Part shown: piece by piece, positions 37,627 to 45,744 of the stretch
How the letters are laid out: each line of letters starts with the position of its first letter
Numbering within the stretch: the first letter of the stretch is position 1
NCBI RefSeq assembly: GCF_014899185.1
Contig: NZ_CP045201.1
Coordinates: 3,449,501 to 3,513,500, forward strand
Length of the DNA stretch: 64,000 nucleotides
Reading direction: 5' to 3'
Source of the DNA: Pseudooceanicola spongiae
Lineage (GTDB): Bacteria; Pseudomonadota; Alphaproteobacteria; Rhodobacterales; Rhodobacteraceae
Translations under genes and position numbers: made by a program
The notes under the pieces: generated by a model
Told to the model about the DNA's origin: nothing
The model's input: only the letters and a program-made list of their open reading frames with translations
Databases searched by the model: none

Positions 37627-38930
37627 CCCAAGACTCCCGGTAGCCAGAGGCTGAGCGCCGGGAACAGGATCAGGACGACCAGCCGGGCGATGTCAGCAAA
37701 GATGAAGGGCACGACGCCCCGGAAAATCGTGCGCAGCGGCAGGTCATGGGCCATGCCGTGCAGCACGAAGACGTTGATGCCGATGGGCGGGGTGATCATC
37801 CCCAGCTCGATCACCACGATATTGACCACGCCCCACCAGATCGGATCGTAGCCGAGGCCGATGATCAGCGGATAGACGAAGGGCAGGGTCAGCACCATCG
37901 CAGCAATGGTGTCGAAGATTGCGCCGAGGATCAGGTAGAAGACCATCAGCAGGCACAGCACCAGCAGCGGCGGCAAACCAAGGCTCTGGATCCATTCGAC
38001 CGTGGCCGAGGGCAGGCCCGACAGCGTCGCAAAGTAGGAAAACACCGAAGCCCCGATGATCATCACGAAGATCATGCCCGTGTTGGCGGCTGTATCGCCA
38101 AGCGCGGCGAGGAACTTGCGCACCGTCAGGCGACGCCGGAAGATCGCCAGCAGCAGCGACACGGTGGCCCCGACAGAGGCGGCCTCGCTGACCGTGAAGA
38201 TGCCGGAATAGATCCCGCCGGAGACGATCACGGCCAGCAGCACCACTGCCCAGCTCTGCGCCGTGACGCGCTTTCGCTCGGGCCAGCTGGTCCGCGCGCC
38301 CACCGGGGCGGCGTCGGGGTTGCGGCGCACCACGATGTAGACGGCGGCGAAATAGAACACGACCGCCAGAATGCCCGGCACCATCGCCGCCAGAAACAGC
38401 GCGATGATCGAGTTTTCGGTCAGGATGGCATAGAGGATCATCACCACCGAGGGCGGGATGATCATCCCCAGCGTGCCCCCCGCCGCGATGGAGCCTGCGG
38501 CCAGCGACTTGGCATAGCCGCGCGCCAGCATCTCGGGCAGGGCGATGCGCGCCATGGTGGCGGCGGTTGCGACCGACGACCCGCAGATCGCGCCGAACCC
38601 GGCGCAGGCGCCGATGGTGGCAAAGACCAGCCCGCCGCGCTTGTGCCCAAGATAGACATAGGCCAGCTTGTAGAGCTCGCGCGACAGCCCGCCGATATGG
38701 GCCAGGTTGCCCATCAGCAGGAACATCGCGATCACCGCAAAGCCCTCGGACGCCATGGAGGAGGACGGCTCGGTCGCCAGCAGCGTCAGCGCCGGGCCGA
38801 AGCCGATGATCAGGCCGCAGCCGACCACGCCGATCACGCCCATGGCGATGCCGACGGGCACCTGCAGCAGGATCAGCACGAACATCGCCGCAAGGCCCAG
38901 CAGGCCTGTGGTATAGGGGTCGGACATCAT
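37617..38930 (-). CDS. TRAP transporter large permease (DctM family)
   Basis: A 437-residue membrane protein with about 12 hydrophobic segments, the main channel subunit of a TRAP carboxylate transporter. DctM patterns include VPVGIAMGVIG, GAICGSSVATAATMARIALPEM, GSIAAGGTLGMIIPPSVVMILYAI and VNIVVIELGMITPPIGINVFVLHGMA near the end. It follows the small permease after 4 bases and overlaps the racemase-like gene. Sodium-coupled uptake of an organic acid is expected. Confidence 0.93.
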   Translation of the reverse strand: MMSDPYTTGLLGLAAMFVLILLQVPVGIAMGVIGVVGCGLIIGFGPALTLLATEPSSSMASEGFAVIAMFLLMGNLAHIGGLSRELYKLAYVYLGHKRGGLVFATIGACAGFGAICGSSVATAATMARIALPEMLARGYAKSLAAGSIAAGGTLGMIIPPSVVMILYAILTENSIIALFLAAMVPGILAVVFYFAAVYIVVRRNPDAAPVGARTSWPERKRVTAQSWAVVLLAVIVSGGIYSGIFTVSEAASVGATVSLLLAIFRRRLTVRKFLAALGDTAANTGMIFVMIIGASVFSYFATLSGLPSATVEWIQSLGLPPLLVLCLLMVFYLILGAIFDTIAAMVLTLPFVYPLIIGLGYDPIWWGVVNIVVIELGMITPPIGINVFVLHGMAHDLPLRTIFRGVVPFIFADIARLVVLILFPALSLWLPGVLGWL

Positions 38931-38934
38931 GATC

Positions 38935-39498
38935 TCACTTTGCCTCCAGGTCGGACATCACGTCCTCGTCGTCGCGCAGGGTGGCAAGCGCGGGCAGCTC
39001 GCCGCAGCGCAGCGTGGCGCGGATCCACTCCAGCGCGACATAGGCCTGCACCGGCACGCAGACGGCCATCACGGCGGTGGTCACATACCACCAGGGTGCC
39101 AGCGCCAGCCCGATGGTGCGGGTGGTGCGCCCGCCGTGTTCGAACTGGCCGGTCAGCCGGATGAACTGCCAGGTCAGCAGCGCAAAGAACACCAGCGTCA
39201 CCACCGCGCCAAGCGCCTCAAGCGCGGCATGCACCCGCGGCCCGCCAAAGGTGCCGAAGACGCGCACCGTCACATTGGTCTGGCGCAGCAGCCCTGCCGG
39301 AAAGCAGCTGGCAATGACGAGGGGAAAGACCACCTCGCCATAATCCGAAAAGCCCGAAATCCGGGGCAGCCAGAGATAGCGCGCCGCCCCGTCGTAGGTG
39401 ATCAGCAGCGCCATGATCACAAGGCCCGAAAACCCGATGAAGGCCGCGGTTTGCGTGATCCGGTCAAGTTTTTGGGCCGTGGTCATGGCGCGCTCCAT
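38935..39498 (-). CDS. TRAP transporter small permease (DctQ family)
   Basis: A 187-residue protein with four hydrophobic segments, the scaffold subunit pairing with DctM. Segments begin around AAFIGFSGLVIMALLITYDGAARYL, GEVVFPLVIASCFPAGLL, VVTLVFFALLTWQFIRL and WYVTTAVMAVCVPVQAYVAL. The first ATG shares a base with the dctP stop (TGATG); a second ATG four codons on has GGAG 6 bases upstream, so either could be used. Confidence 0.88.
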   Translation of the reverse strand: MERAMTTAQKLDRITQTAAFIGFSGLVIMALLITYDGAARYLWLPRISGFSDYGEVVFPLVIASCFPAGLLRQTNVTVRVFGTFGGPRVHAALEALGAVVTLVFFALLTWQFIRLTGQFEHGGRTTRTIGLALAPWWYVTTAVMAVCVPVQAYVALEWIRATLRCGELPALATLRDDEDVMSDLEAK

Positions 39499-40511
39499 CA
39501 GTTCTGGGTCCGCATCTCGGCCAGCAGGTCGAGGGCGGCGTCATAGACGGCCTGACCATTCGGCGTCGCCGCGATCCAGGCGTCGTGGATCGGCTTCACC
39601 GCTTCGCCGTAAGCCGCCATCTGGTCCTCGGTTGGCACCACGATGGCGATGCGTCCCTCGGCTTCGACCTCCTTGCGGATCTCCTCACCAGCGCCGGCAT
39701 AGGCGTCGCCCCCGGCCTGGGCAAAGGCCGCCCCGCCGTGCTTCATCACGATCTCCTGCAGCGCGGGTGGCAGGCTGTCCCATTTGCGCGCGTTCATCAG
39801 CAGCAGGAAGGGGATCGCCCCGGCGGGCACCTCGATGGCCTCGCTGACCAGCGGCAGCGACTTGAAGGTCTTCATGCCGGTCCAGCCCTGAATGGCGCCG
39901 TCAACCGTGCCCCGGCTCAGCCCTTCGTTGAACTCGGCCGAGCTCAGCGTCTGCGGCGCCGCGCCAAGGCTTTCCAGCCATTTCGCCTGAATCGCCCCGG
40001 CCGAGCGGATCTTGAGGTTCGACAGCCCCTCCAGCCCGCCAACCGCGTCCTTCATGAACAGCGCATTCGGCTCAGCCGCGAAAAAGCCGACGACATGCAC
40101 GCCGTCAAAGCCCGTCAGCAGCCCCATCTCGTTCAGCTTCCAACCGACGAGAGAGGCCTCCTGCGCCGTGCGGAACAGGAACGGCAGCTCGAACAGCCCC
40201 ATCTCGGGGAACTGCCCCGAGGTGTAGCCGGGCAGAACCCAGGTCACATCCGCGACGCCGTTCTGGACCAGCTCGAACTGCTTGAACGGGTCCTTGCCCA
40301 GCGTGCCGCCCCAGAAGGGCTGCATGCGCACGCTGTCCCCGGCTTCGGCCTGCACGGCCTCCAGCCAGGGCTTGATCACCTTGGCGACCCCGGTGCTCTG
40401 TTCCGGCACGAACGAGCCGACCTTGATGCTGTCCTGTGCCAGCGCCGGGCTGGCAAGGGACGACGCGAGCGCAACAGCCAGCGTGCTGGCGAGTGTTCTG
40501 AAGTGCAACAT
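39498..40511 (-). CDS. TRAP transporter solute-binding protein (DctP family)
   Basis: A 337-residue periplasmic binding protein. The signal peptide is MLHFRTLASTLAVALASSLASPALA. The DctP fold shows GSFVPEQSTGVAKVIKPWLEAV, the conserved arginine segment LKIRSAGAIQAKWLESLGAAPQTLSSAEFNEGLSRGTVDGAIQG, and LPLVSEAIEVPAGAIPFLLLMNARKWDSLP. That arginine normally salt-bridges a carboxylate ligand. AAGGAAG lies about 9 bases before the ATG. Ligand is unknown. Confidence 0.92.
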   Translation of the reverse strand: MLHFRTLASTLAVALASSLASPALAQDSIKVGSFVPEQSTGVAKVIKPWLEAVQAEAGDSVRMQPFWGGTLGKDPFKQFELVQNGVADVTWVLPGYTSGQFPEMGLFELPFLFRTAQEASLVGWKLNEMGLLTGFDGVHVVGFFAAEPNALFMKDAVGGLEGLSNLKIRSAGAIQAKWLESLGAAPQTLSSAEFNEGLSRGTVDGAIQGWTGMKTFKSLPLVSEAIEVPAGAIPFLLLMNARKWDSLPPALQEIVMKHGGAAFAQAGGDAYAGAGEEIRKEVEAEGRIAIVVPTEDQMAAYGEAVKPIHDAWIAATPNGQAVYDAALDLLAEMRTQN

Positions 40512-40549
40512 GACGTGAAACTTCCTTTTCCCTGTTGGTGTGATGGATC

Positions 40550-42049
40550 TTAATCCGCGCCCGCCCCGAACCTTCTGAGGGTCGGTGGCGTGGTCGGAAG
40601 GGTCGTGGTCTTTTCTTCGGTGTAGAACGCCTCGCAGGCGGCCCCACCCTCGCGGCCCACGCCGGAGGTCTTGTAGCCCCCGAAGGGCGCGCGCAATTCG
40701 CGCATCATCGGCGTGTTCACCCAGACCACGCCCGAGCGCAGGCGCGGCGTTGTCGCCATCACCGTCGGCAGGTCATCGGACCAGACATAGCTGACCAGCC
40801 CGAAGGCCGTGTCGTTGGCAATGGCCACGGCCTCGTCGGCGGTGTCGAAGGGCAGGAAAGTGGCGAAGGGGCCAAAGATCTCGTCCTGCGCACAGCGATC
40901 CGCGTTGGAACTGGCACAGACCGCCGTCGGCGCGATGAAATAGCCCTCGCCCAGATCGTGGCGGCGCGCGCCCCCAGTCAGCAGCCGCCCGCCATCGCCG
41001 CGCGCCGCATCGACAAAGCTCAGCACCCGGTTCATATGCGCCAGCGAGGCCAGAGGCCCCACCTCGGTCGCATCGTCCAGCGGATCACCGACCCGGACCT
41101 GTTCGGCCCGGGCGCGGAACTTCTCGGTGAAATCGTCAAAGATCGACCGCTCCAGCAGAATCCGCGACCCCGCCAGACATTGCTGCCCGTTGTTCGAAAA
41201 GATGCCCTGCAGCGCGCCATCCAGCGCGCGCTCCTGATCGGCGCTGGCAAAGATGATATTGGCGGATTTGCCGCCCAGCTCCATCGTGCAGGGCACAAGG
41301 TTGCGCCCCGCCGCCGACATGATCGAACGCCCGGTTTCGGTGCCGCCGGTAAAGCTGATCAGATCGACGCCGGGATGCGCCACCAGTGCCGCCCCGGTCA
41401 CCGAACCCCGCCCGTTCACCAGATTGAGCACGCCCTCGGGCAGCACCTCCTGCAGCAACGCGACCAGCCGCGCCAGCGCCAGCGGCGTCTGCTCTGAGGG
41501 TTTCAGCACGCAGGTATTGCCGAAGGCCAGCGCCGCCGCGATCTTCATCGTCGCCAGCGCCACCGGCGCATTCCACGGTGCGATCAGGGCCGCAACGCCC
41601 ACCGGCTCGCGCGTCACCGTGGTCAGATAGCCCTCGGTCTGGGTATAGCTCTGCCCGGCGGACTGGCTGATGTATTCGGCAAAGAAGCGAAAGTTGTAGG
41701 CCGCGCGCACCATGTGCCGGGCGCGCAATTCCCGCAGCACTAGCCCGGTCGCGGCGCATTCCAGACGCGCCAGCTCATCGACATTGGCCAGGATCGTGGC
41801 GCGGCAGGCCTCCAGCACCTCGATGCGCTTGGCGACGCTCAGCGTCGGCCAGGGGCCCGTGTCAAAGGCCCGGCGCGCGGCGGCAACAGCGTGATCCACC
41901 GCTGCGCCGTCATCCTCGGTCAGCGTCGAAATCTGTGCCCCCGTCGCCGGATAGAAGACGGGAATGTCGATGCCGCCGCCGCTGCTGGCGGTGCCGTTGA
42001 TCAGGCCGCCGACGCGGGCGGGCGGCTGGATTGGCAACTCAAAGCTCAT
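40550..42049 (-). CDS. Aldehyde dehydrogenase
   Basis: A 499-residue NAD(P)-dependent aldehyde dehydrogenase with all key residues: oxyanion Asn160 (APWNAP), general base Glu257 (MELGGKS) and nucleophile Cys291 (NNGQQCLAGSRI). The C-terminal FGGYKTSGVGREGG is also canonical. It lies between the flavin monooxygenase and the TRAP genes, so it likely oxidises a semialdehyde arising in the same catabolic route. AGGAGAG lies 7 bases before the ATG. Confidence 0.93.
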   Translation of the reverse strand: MSFELPIQPPARVGGLINGTASSGGGIDIPVFYPATGAQISTLTEDDGAAVDHAVAAARRAFDTGPWPTLSVAKRIEVLEACRATILANVDELARLECAATGLVLRELRARHMVRAAYNFRFFAEYISQSAGQSYTQTEGYLTTVTREPVGVAALIAPWNAPVALATMKIAAALAFGNTCVLKPSEQTPLALARLVALLQEVLPEGVLNLVNGRGSVTGAALVAHPGVDLISFTGGTETGRSIMSAAGRNLVPCTMELGGKSANIIFASADQERALDGALQGIFSNNGQQCLAGSRILLERSIFDDFTEKFRARAEQVRVGDPLDDATEVGPLASLAHMNRVLSFVDAARGDGGRLLTGGARRHDLGEGYFIAPTAVCASSNADRCAQDEIFGPFATFLPFDTADEAVAIANDTAFGLVSYVWSDDLPTVMATTPRLRSGVVWVNTPMMRELRAPFGGYKTSGVGREGGAACEAFYTEEKTTTLPTTPPTLRRFGAGAD

Positions 42050-42083
42050 CGCTCATCTCTCCTCTTGCGGTACAGCGGCGCGC

Positions 42084-43256
42084 TCATGTCAGCGCCTCGG
42101 CGCGGCGCAACCCGGTGATCATGGAGGAGCGCATCAGAAAGGCCTTGGCGCGCTCGGCGTCCCCGGCAATGGCGCGCAGGTTCTCCAGCTGGGCCAGACG
42201 CTCCTGCGTGTCGGTGGTGTTCATGCGGCGGCGGTTCTCATCGGCCTGCGCCAGAATGTCGTCGCGCGCGATGGGGCGGCGCTGCGCCTCGTAGGCGTCC
42301 AGCAGCGCCGCATCCGCGCCCTGCGCGACCGCGATCAGCTTGTCGGCCAGATTGAAGACGTCGTGAATACCGCCGTTCATGCCCATCCCGCCCTTGGGGC
42401 TGTTCAGATGCGCCGCATCCCCGGCGAGGAACATCATGCCCTGCCGATAGGTCGAGGCGACGCGCCGGTGCACCCGGTAGACCCGCTTTTCGACGATATC
42501 GATATCGCCCGCATCGGGGATGACACTGCGCGTCTGCGCCCGGATCGAGGCGTCGCTAATCGCGTCTTCGACGTCCTGATCTGTCTCGGGGTGCAGCGAC
42601 ACGCGCCACAGATCAGGCAGGCGCAGCAGCGAATAGGTGCCGCCCGGCTTCCAGATGTAGTTGACGCCCGACAGCCCCTCCAGGTGATCCTCGAAGGCAA
42701 AGGTCGTGGTCACCAGAATCGTGTTCTCGGGATAGGTCGCCCCCTCGAACCCCGCGCCGATGGCCTTGCGCACGACACTGCGCGCGCCGTCACAACCGAC
42801 CAGCGCCCAGCCCTCATGCGCCTCGCCATTGACGCTGAGCGTCACGCCGTCGCTGTCCTGAGTGACCTCTCCGACCTCGGCGTCAAACACCACCGTGCCC
42901 TCGGGCAGCAGCGCGTACAGTGCCCGGCTCAGCTCGGCCTGACGGCATTGCAGGCGATAGGGGTGGTCGGTCTCGCCCGCCAGCACACCCAGATCGAACT
43001 CGGCCTTCTCGCCCGTCGCGTGCATCCGGATCTGCCACGTCGGCGTGATCCGTCCCTTGGCGATCAGCGTCTCGGTGATGCCCGACTCCGCGAACATGTC
43101 CAGCGTCGGGGGATGAAAGGTCGAGGCGCGCAGCTGATCGGAAATCTCGCTCTCTGCCTCGAAAACCTTCACCGGCAGTCCCGCAGACACCAGTCGCCAC
43201 GCCAATGTCAGCCCGACCGGCCCCGCACCCACGATGAGTATTGTCTTCTTCGCCAC
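42084..43256 (-). CDS. FAD-dependent aromatic monooxygenase
   Basis: A 390-residue class A flavoprotein monooxygenase. The FAD motif is ILIVGAGPVGLTLAWRL, the DG motif is ALVGCDGARSVVRKAIG and the GD motif is FLAGDAAHLNSPKGGMGMNGG. Such enzymes hydroxylate phenolic or heteroaromatic acids with NAD(P)H and O2. It starts with GTG, preceded at 8 bases by GGGGA. It is first in the minus-strand operon, divergent from a GntR regulator across an AT-rich dyad region, which suggests the regulator senses its substrate or product. Confidence 0.9.
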   Translation of the reverse strand: MAKKTILIVGAGPVGLTLAWRLVSAGLPVKVFEAESEISDQLRASTFHPPTLDMFAESGITETLIAKGRITPTWQIRMHATGEKAEFDLGVLAGETDHPYRLQCRQAELSRALYALLPEGTVVFDAEVGEVTQDSDGVTLSVNGEAHEGWALVGCDGARSVVRKAIGAGFEGATYPENTILVTTTFAFEDHLEGLSGVNYIWKPGGTYSLLRLPDLWRVSLHPETDQDVEDAISDASIRAQTRSVIPDAGDIDIVEKRVYRVHRRVASTYRQGMMFLAGDAAHLNSPKGGMGMNGGIHDVFNLADKLIAVAQGADAALLDAYEAQRRPIARDDILAQADENRRRMNTTDTQERLAQLENLRAIAGDAERAKAFLMRSSMITGLRRAEALT

Positions 43257-43311
43257 GTCTCATGTCCCCTCAGGAAGCAGGCCTGCTTCCATGTCTTGAA
43301 TTGATATAATG

Positions 43312-43342
43312 ATATACCAATAGGTCATTTAAATTGGTATAT
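43312..43342. promoter_or_regulatory. 10-bp inverted repeat: candidate GntR operator, site 1
   Basis: ATATACCAAT and ATTGGTATAT are perfect inverted repeats 11 bases apart, in a strikingly AT-rich island between the monooxygenase operon and the GntR gene. The symmetry continues imperfectly outward (TTGA ... GATATA on both sides). HutC-type GntR proteins bind dyads with TATA-rich cores. Confidence 0.65.
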
Positions 43343-43348
43343 AGATAT

Positions 43349-43365
43349 ATCATTGAGTCAATGAT
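43349..43365. promoter_or_regulatory. 7-bp inverted repeat: candidate GntR operator, site 2
   Basis: ATCATTG and CAATGAT with a 3-base spacer, directly after site 1 and about 38 bases before the GTG start of the GntR gene. It may be a second half-site set for autoregulation. Confidence 0.45.
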
Positions 43366-43402
43366 TAGAGTGCAGCTGCCTGACAGAATTTATGGAAGCG
43401 AC

Positions 43403-44233
43403 GTGACAGCCCAAAAAAGCCCCACTCTCGATCCCAGCTCGCCCGTGCCGCTGTATCAGCAGCTCTATGTGCTTTTGCGCAGCCAGATCCACGCCGGCCC
43501 GCTGGCCCCCGGCGACAAGATCATGGGCGAGGCAGAGCTTTGCGCCGCCTTCGATGTCTCGCGCATCACGGCCAAGCGGGCGCTGAACGAACTGGCCGAC
43601 AGCGGGCTGGTGGTGCGTCAGCGTGGCCGGGGCACCCGCGTCTCGGATCGCATTCCGCCGCGCCCGATCAAGTCCAGCATCGACGGGCTGCTGGAAACCG
43701 TTGGGCAGATGGGGCGCACCACTTCCGTCAAGGTGCTCTCCTCCGGCCTCACCCTCGCCCCGCCCGAGGTGCTGTCGCGCCTTGCTCTGGCACCGGGCGC
43801 GCGCGCCATGCAGGCCCTGCGCGTGCGTTCGCTCGGCGATCAGACGCTGTCCTATGTCGAGACATGGGTCCCCGAGGATATCGCCGCGCTGGTCGAGGGG
43901 CAGGATGCCTCGCGCACGCCGCTGCTGTTGCTGCTGGAGCAGGCCGGTGTGCCTGTCAGTGCCGCGACCCAGACGATCACCGCGACGCTGGCCGATGCCA
44001 CCTCGGCCGCCGCGCTGAACATTCCTGCCGGTGCGCCGCTGATCGACACCCGCCGCGTCGTCTATGATTCCTCGGACCGCCCGGTCGAGTTCATCAAGGT
44101 GCTCTACCGCCCCGAACTCTATCAGTTCGAAATGTCGATGCGCCGGGTCCAGAGCGACACCGGGCGCGCCTGGATTTCCGACCAGCCCGACGCGCGTGGC
44201 ACCCCCAAAGATCCCCCTCCCGAAAGCCCCTGA
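43403..44233 (+). CDS. GntR-family transcriptional regulator (HutC/UTRA type)
   Basis: A 276-residue regulator. The winged-helix domain has PLYQQLYVLLRSQIHAGPLAPGDKI and MGEAELCAAFDVSRITAKRALNELADSGLVVRQRGRGTRV; the C-terminal UTRA ligand domain runs from about 100 to 245 (with YVETWVPEDIA and EFIKVLYRPELYQFEM). The chosen GTG has GGAAG 4 bases upstream. An in-frame ATG at 43361 lies inside an inverted repeat and lacks a ribosome site. It probably controls the divergent monooxygenase/TRAP operon and the following hydrolase gene. Confidence 0.9.
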   Translation: MTAQKSPTLDPSSPVPLYQQLYVLLRSQIHAGPLAPGDKIMGEAELCAAFDVSRITAKRALNELADSGLVVRQRGRGTRVSDRIPPRPIKSSIDGLLETVGQMGRTTSVKVLSSGLTLAPPEVLSRLALAPGARAMQALRVRSLGDQTLSYVETWVPEDIAALVEGQDASRTPLLLLLEQAGVPVSAATQTITATLADATSAAALNIPAGAPLIDTRRVVYDSSDRPVEFIKVLYRPELYQFEMSMRRVQSDTGRAWISDQPDARGTPKDPPPESP

Positions 44234-44251
44234 CCCCGAAAGCCCTTCAAG

Positions 44252-44863
44252 ATGCCCCATGATTTCGACCTCAGCCGCACCGCCCTGCTGACCATCGACC
44301 TGCAGAACGACTTTCTGCACCCCGAGGGCGCCTATGGCCGCGCCGGGCAGGCCAGTGACGAGATCGCCGCGCTGCCCGCCCGTGTCCTGCCCGTGATCGA
44401 GGCGATGCGCGCCCGGGGTGGCAGCTATGTCTCGGCGCAGTTCACGCTGGTGCCGCGTCATGACGGCGACCCACTGATCGCGCCACACCTCAAGACCCTG
44501 AGGCCGTTTCTGGGGCGCGGTGACTTTGCCCCCGGCAGCTTTGGTCACGATCTGGTCGACAGCCTGCAACCGGCGGATTTCACGGTGGAAAAGGTCAACT
44601 ACTCGGCCTTTTACCAGACCCGGCTGGAATATATCCTCAAGGCCATCGGGGTCGATACGCTGATCGTTGGCGGCATTGTCACCAACGGCGGCGTCGCCAG
44701 CACCCTGCGCGATGCGCATCTGCGCGGCATCCATACGATCCTGCTGTCGGACGGCTGCGCCACCTTCTCGCCCAAGGTCCACGAGGCAACGCTGATTTCG
44801 CTCGGCTCGGTGACCGAAATCATGACCTGCGCCGAGGCAGCGGCGATGATCACCGCTGCCTGA
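44252..44863 (+). CDS. Isochorismatase-superfamily protein without the catalytic cysteine
   Basis: A 203-residue protein with the isochorismatase fold: Asp16 in LLTIDLQNDF, Lys114 in TVEKVNYSAF and the loop GGIVTNGGVASTLRDA. Cysteine hydrolases of the family have Cys at position 147 of this loop (TNxCV); here it is Gly. The Asp and Lys remain. Isochorismate-cleaving members such as PhzD also work without that Cys, so a vinyl-ether or other non-amidase reaction is possible; so is a binding-only role. It follows the GntR gene by 18 bases. Confidence 0.85.
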   Translation: MPHDFDLSRTALLTIDLQNDFLHPEGAYGRAGQASDEIAALPARVLPVIEAMRARGGSYVSAQFTLVPRHDGDPLIAPHLKTLRPFLGRGDFAPGSFGHDLVDSLQPADFTVEKVNYSAFYQTRLEYILKAIGVDTLIVGGIVTNGGVASTLRDAHLRGIHTILLSDGCATFSPKVHEATLISLGSVTEIMTCAEAAAMITAA

Positions 44864-44883
44864 CACCCCTTAAGGCCGCCGCA

Positions 44884-45744
44884 TCATTCGTAGGTCGCGG
44901 CGGTCTCCAGCATCTCGGGCAGGCCGATCACCTCGTTGAGCTCGTCAAACAGCGCCATGCGGTCCTGAAACGGTGCGTTGCTGCCATTGGCCTTCAAGCT
45001 GGCGTAATAGGCCTGCCCCTGCCGCAGCATGGCGCGGGCGATTCCGCCGGGAAAGATCACCAGCCGGAAGCCGCGCGCATGCAGCGCCTCGGCCGAGCCC
45101 ATGGGCGTCTGCCCGCCCTCGACCATATTGGCCAGCAACGGCAGCCGCCCGGCAAAGCGTTCGGCAATCTGCGCCATATGCTCAAGCGAGCGCGGCGCCT
45201 CGATGAACAGCACATCCGCTCCGGCGTCCGCATACATCCCGGCCCGCTCCAGCGCGGCTTCAAAGCCCTCGACCGCAATGGCATCGGTGCGCGCGATGAT
45301 CTGAAAGCGGTCGGACTGGCGGGCATCGACGGCGGCGCGGATCTTGCCGACCATCTCCTGCGCCGGGATCAGCTTCTTGCCCGCAAGGTGGCCGCAGCGC
45401 TTGGGAAAGCTCTGGTCTTCCAGCTGGATCGCCTGCGCGCCCGCGCGCTCGAACCCGCGCACCGTGCGCTGCACGTTCATCGCATTGCCGAACCCTGTGT
45501 CGCCATCCACGATCAGCGGCAACCCGACGCGATCCGTGATCAGCTCGATCGTGGCAATCACCTCTGAGACGGAGACGAGGCCGATATCGGGCCGCCCCAG
45601 CCGGGTATAGGCAATCGAGGCGCCCGACAGGTACAGGCAGTCGAACCCGGCCTGTTCGGCCAGCAGCGCGGTAAAGGGGTCATACACCCCGGGCGCCACG
45701 ATGCCGCGTGCGGGGTCGGCCAGAAGGGTTTTCAGATCAGTCAT
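44884..45744 (-). CDS. Isocitrate lyase/PEP mutase family lyase
   Basis: A 286-residue TIM-barrel enzyme. Metal ligands lie in VDGDTGFGN (Asp80, Asp82), and the flexible catalytic loop carries Lys115-Arg-Cys117-Gly-His119. The KxCGH Cys marks carbon-carbon lyases (2-methylisocitrate or 2,3-dimethylmalate lyase) rather than phosphomutases. ARTDAIAVEGFEAALERAG and ANMVEGGQTP also fit. It likely splits a substituted malate into pyruvate plus an acid. The ATG overlaps the upstream GntR stop by 4 bases. Confidence 0.88.
   Translation of the reverse strand: MTDLKTLLADPARGIVAPGVYDPFTALLAEQAGFDCLYLSGASIAYTRLGRPDIGLVSVSEVIATIELITDRVGLPLIVDGDTGFGNAMNVQRTVRGFERAGAQAIQLEDQSFPKRCGHLAGKKLIPAQEMVGKIRAAVDARQSDRFQIIARTDAIAVEGFEAALERAGMYADAGADVLFIEAPRSLEHMAQIAERFAGRLPLLANMVEGGQTPMGSAEALHARGFRLVIFPGGIARAMLRQGQAYYASLKANGSNAPFQDRMALFDELNEVIGLPEMLETAATYE

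Noticed and set aside
43361-43402. ATG start at 43361 for the GntR regulator
   Set aside because: It lies in an inverted repeat and has no ribosome site, and the added residues are not part of the winged-helix domain; the GTG at 43403 has GGAAG just upstream.
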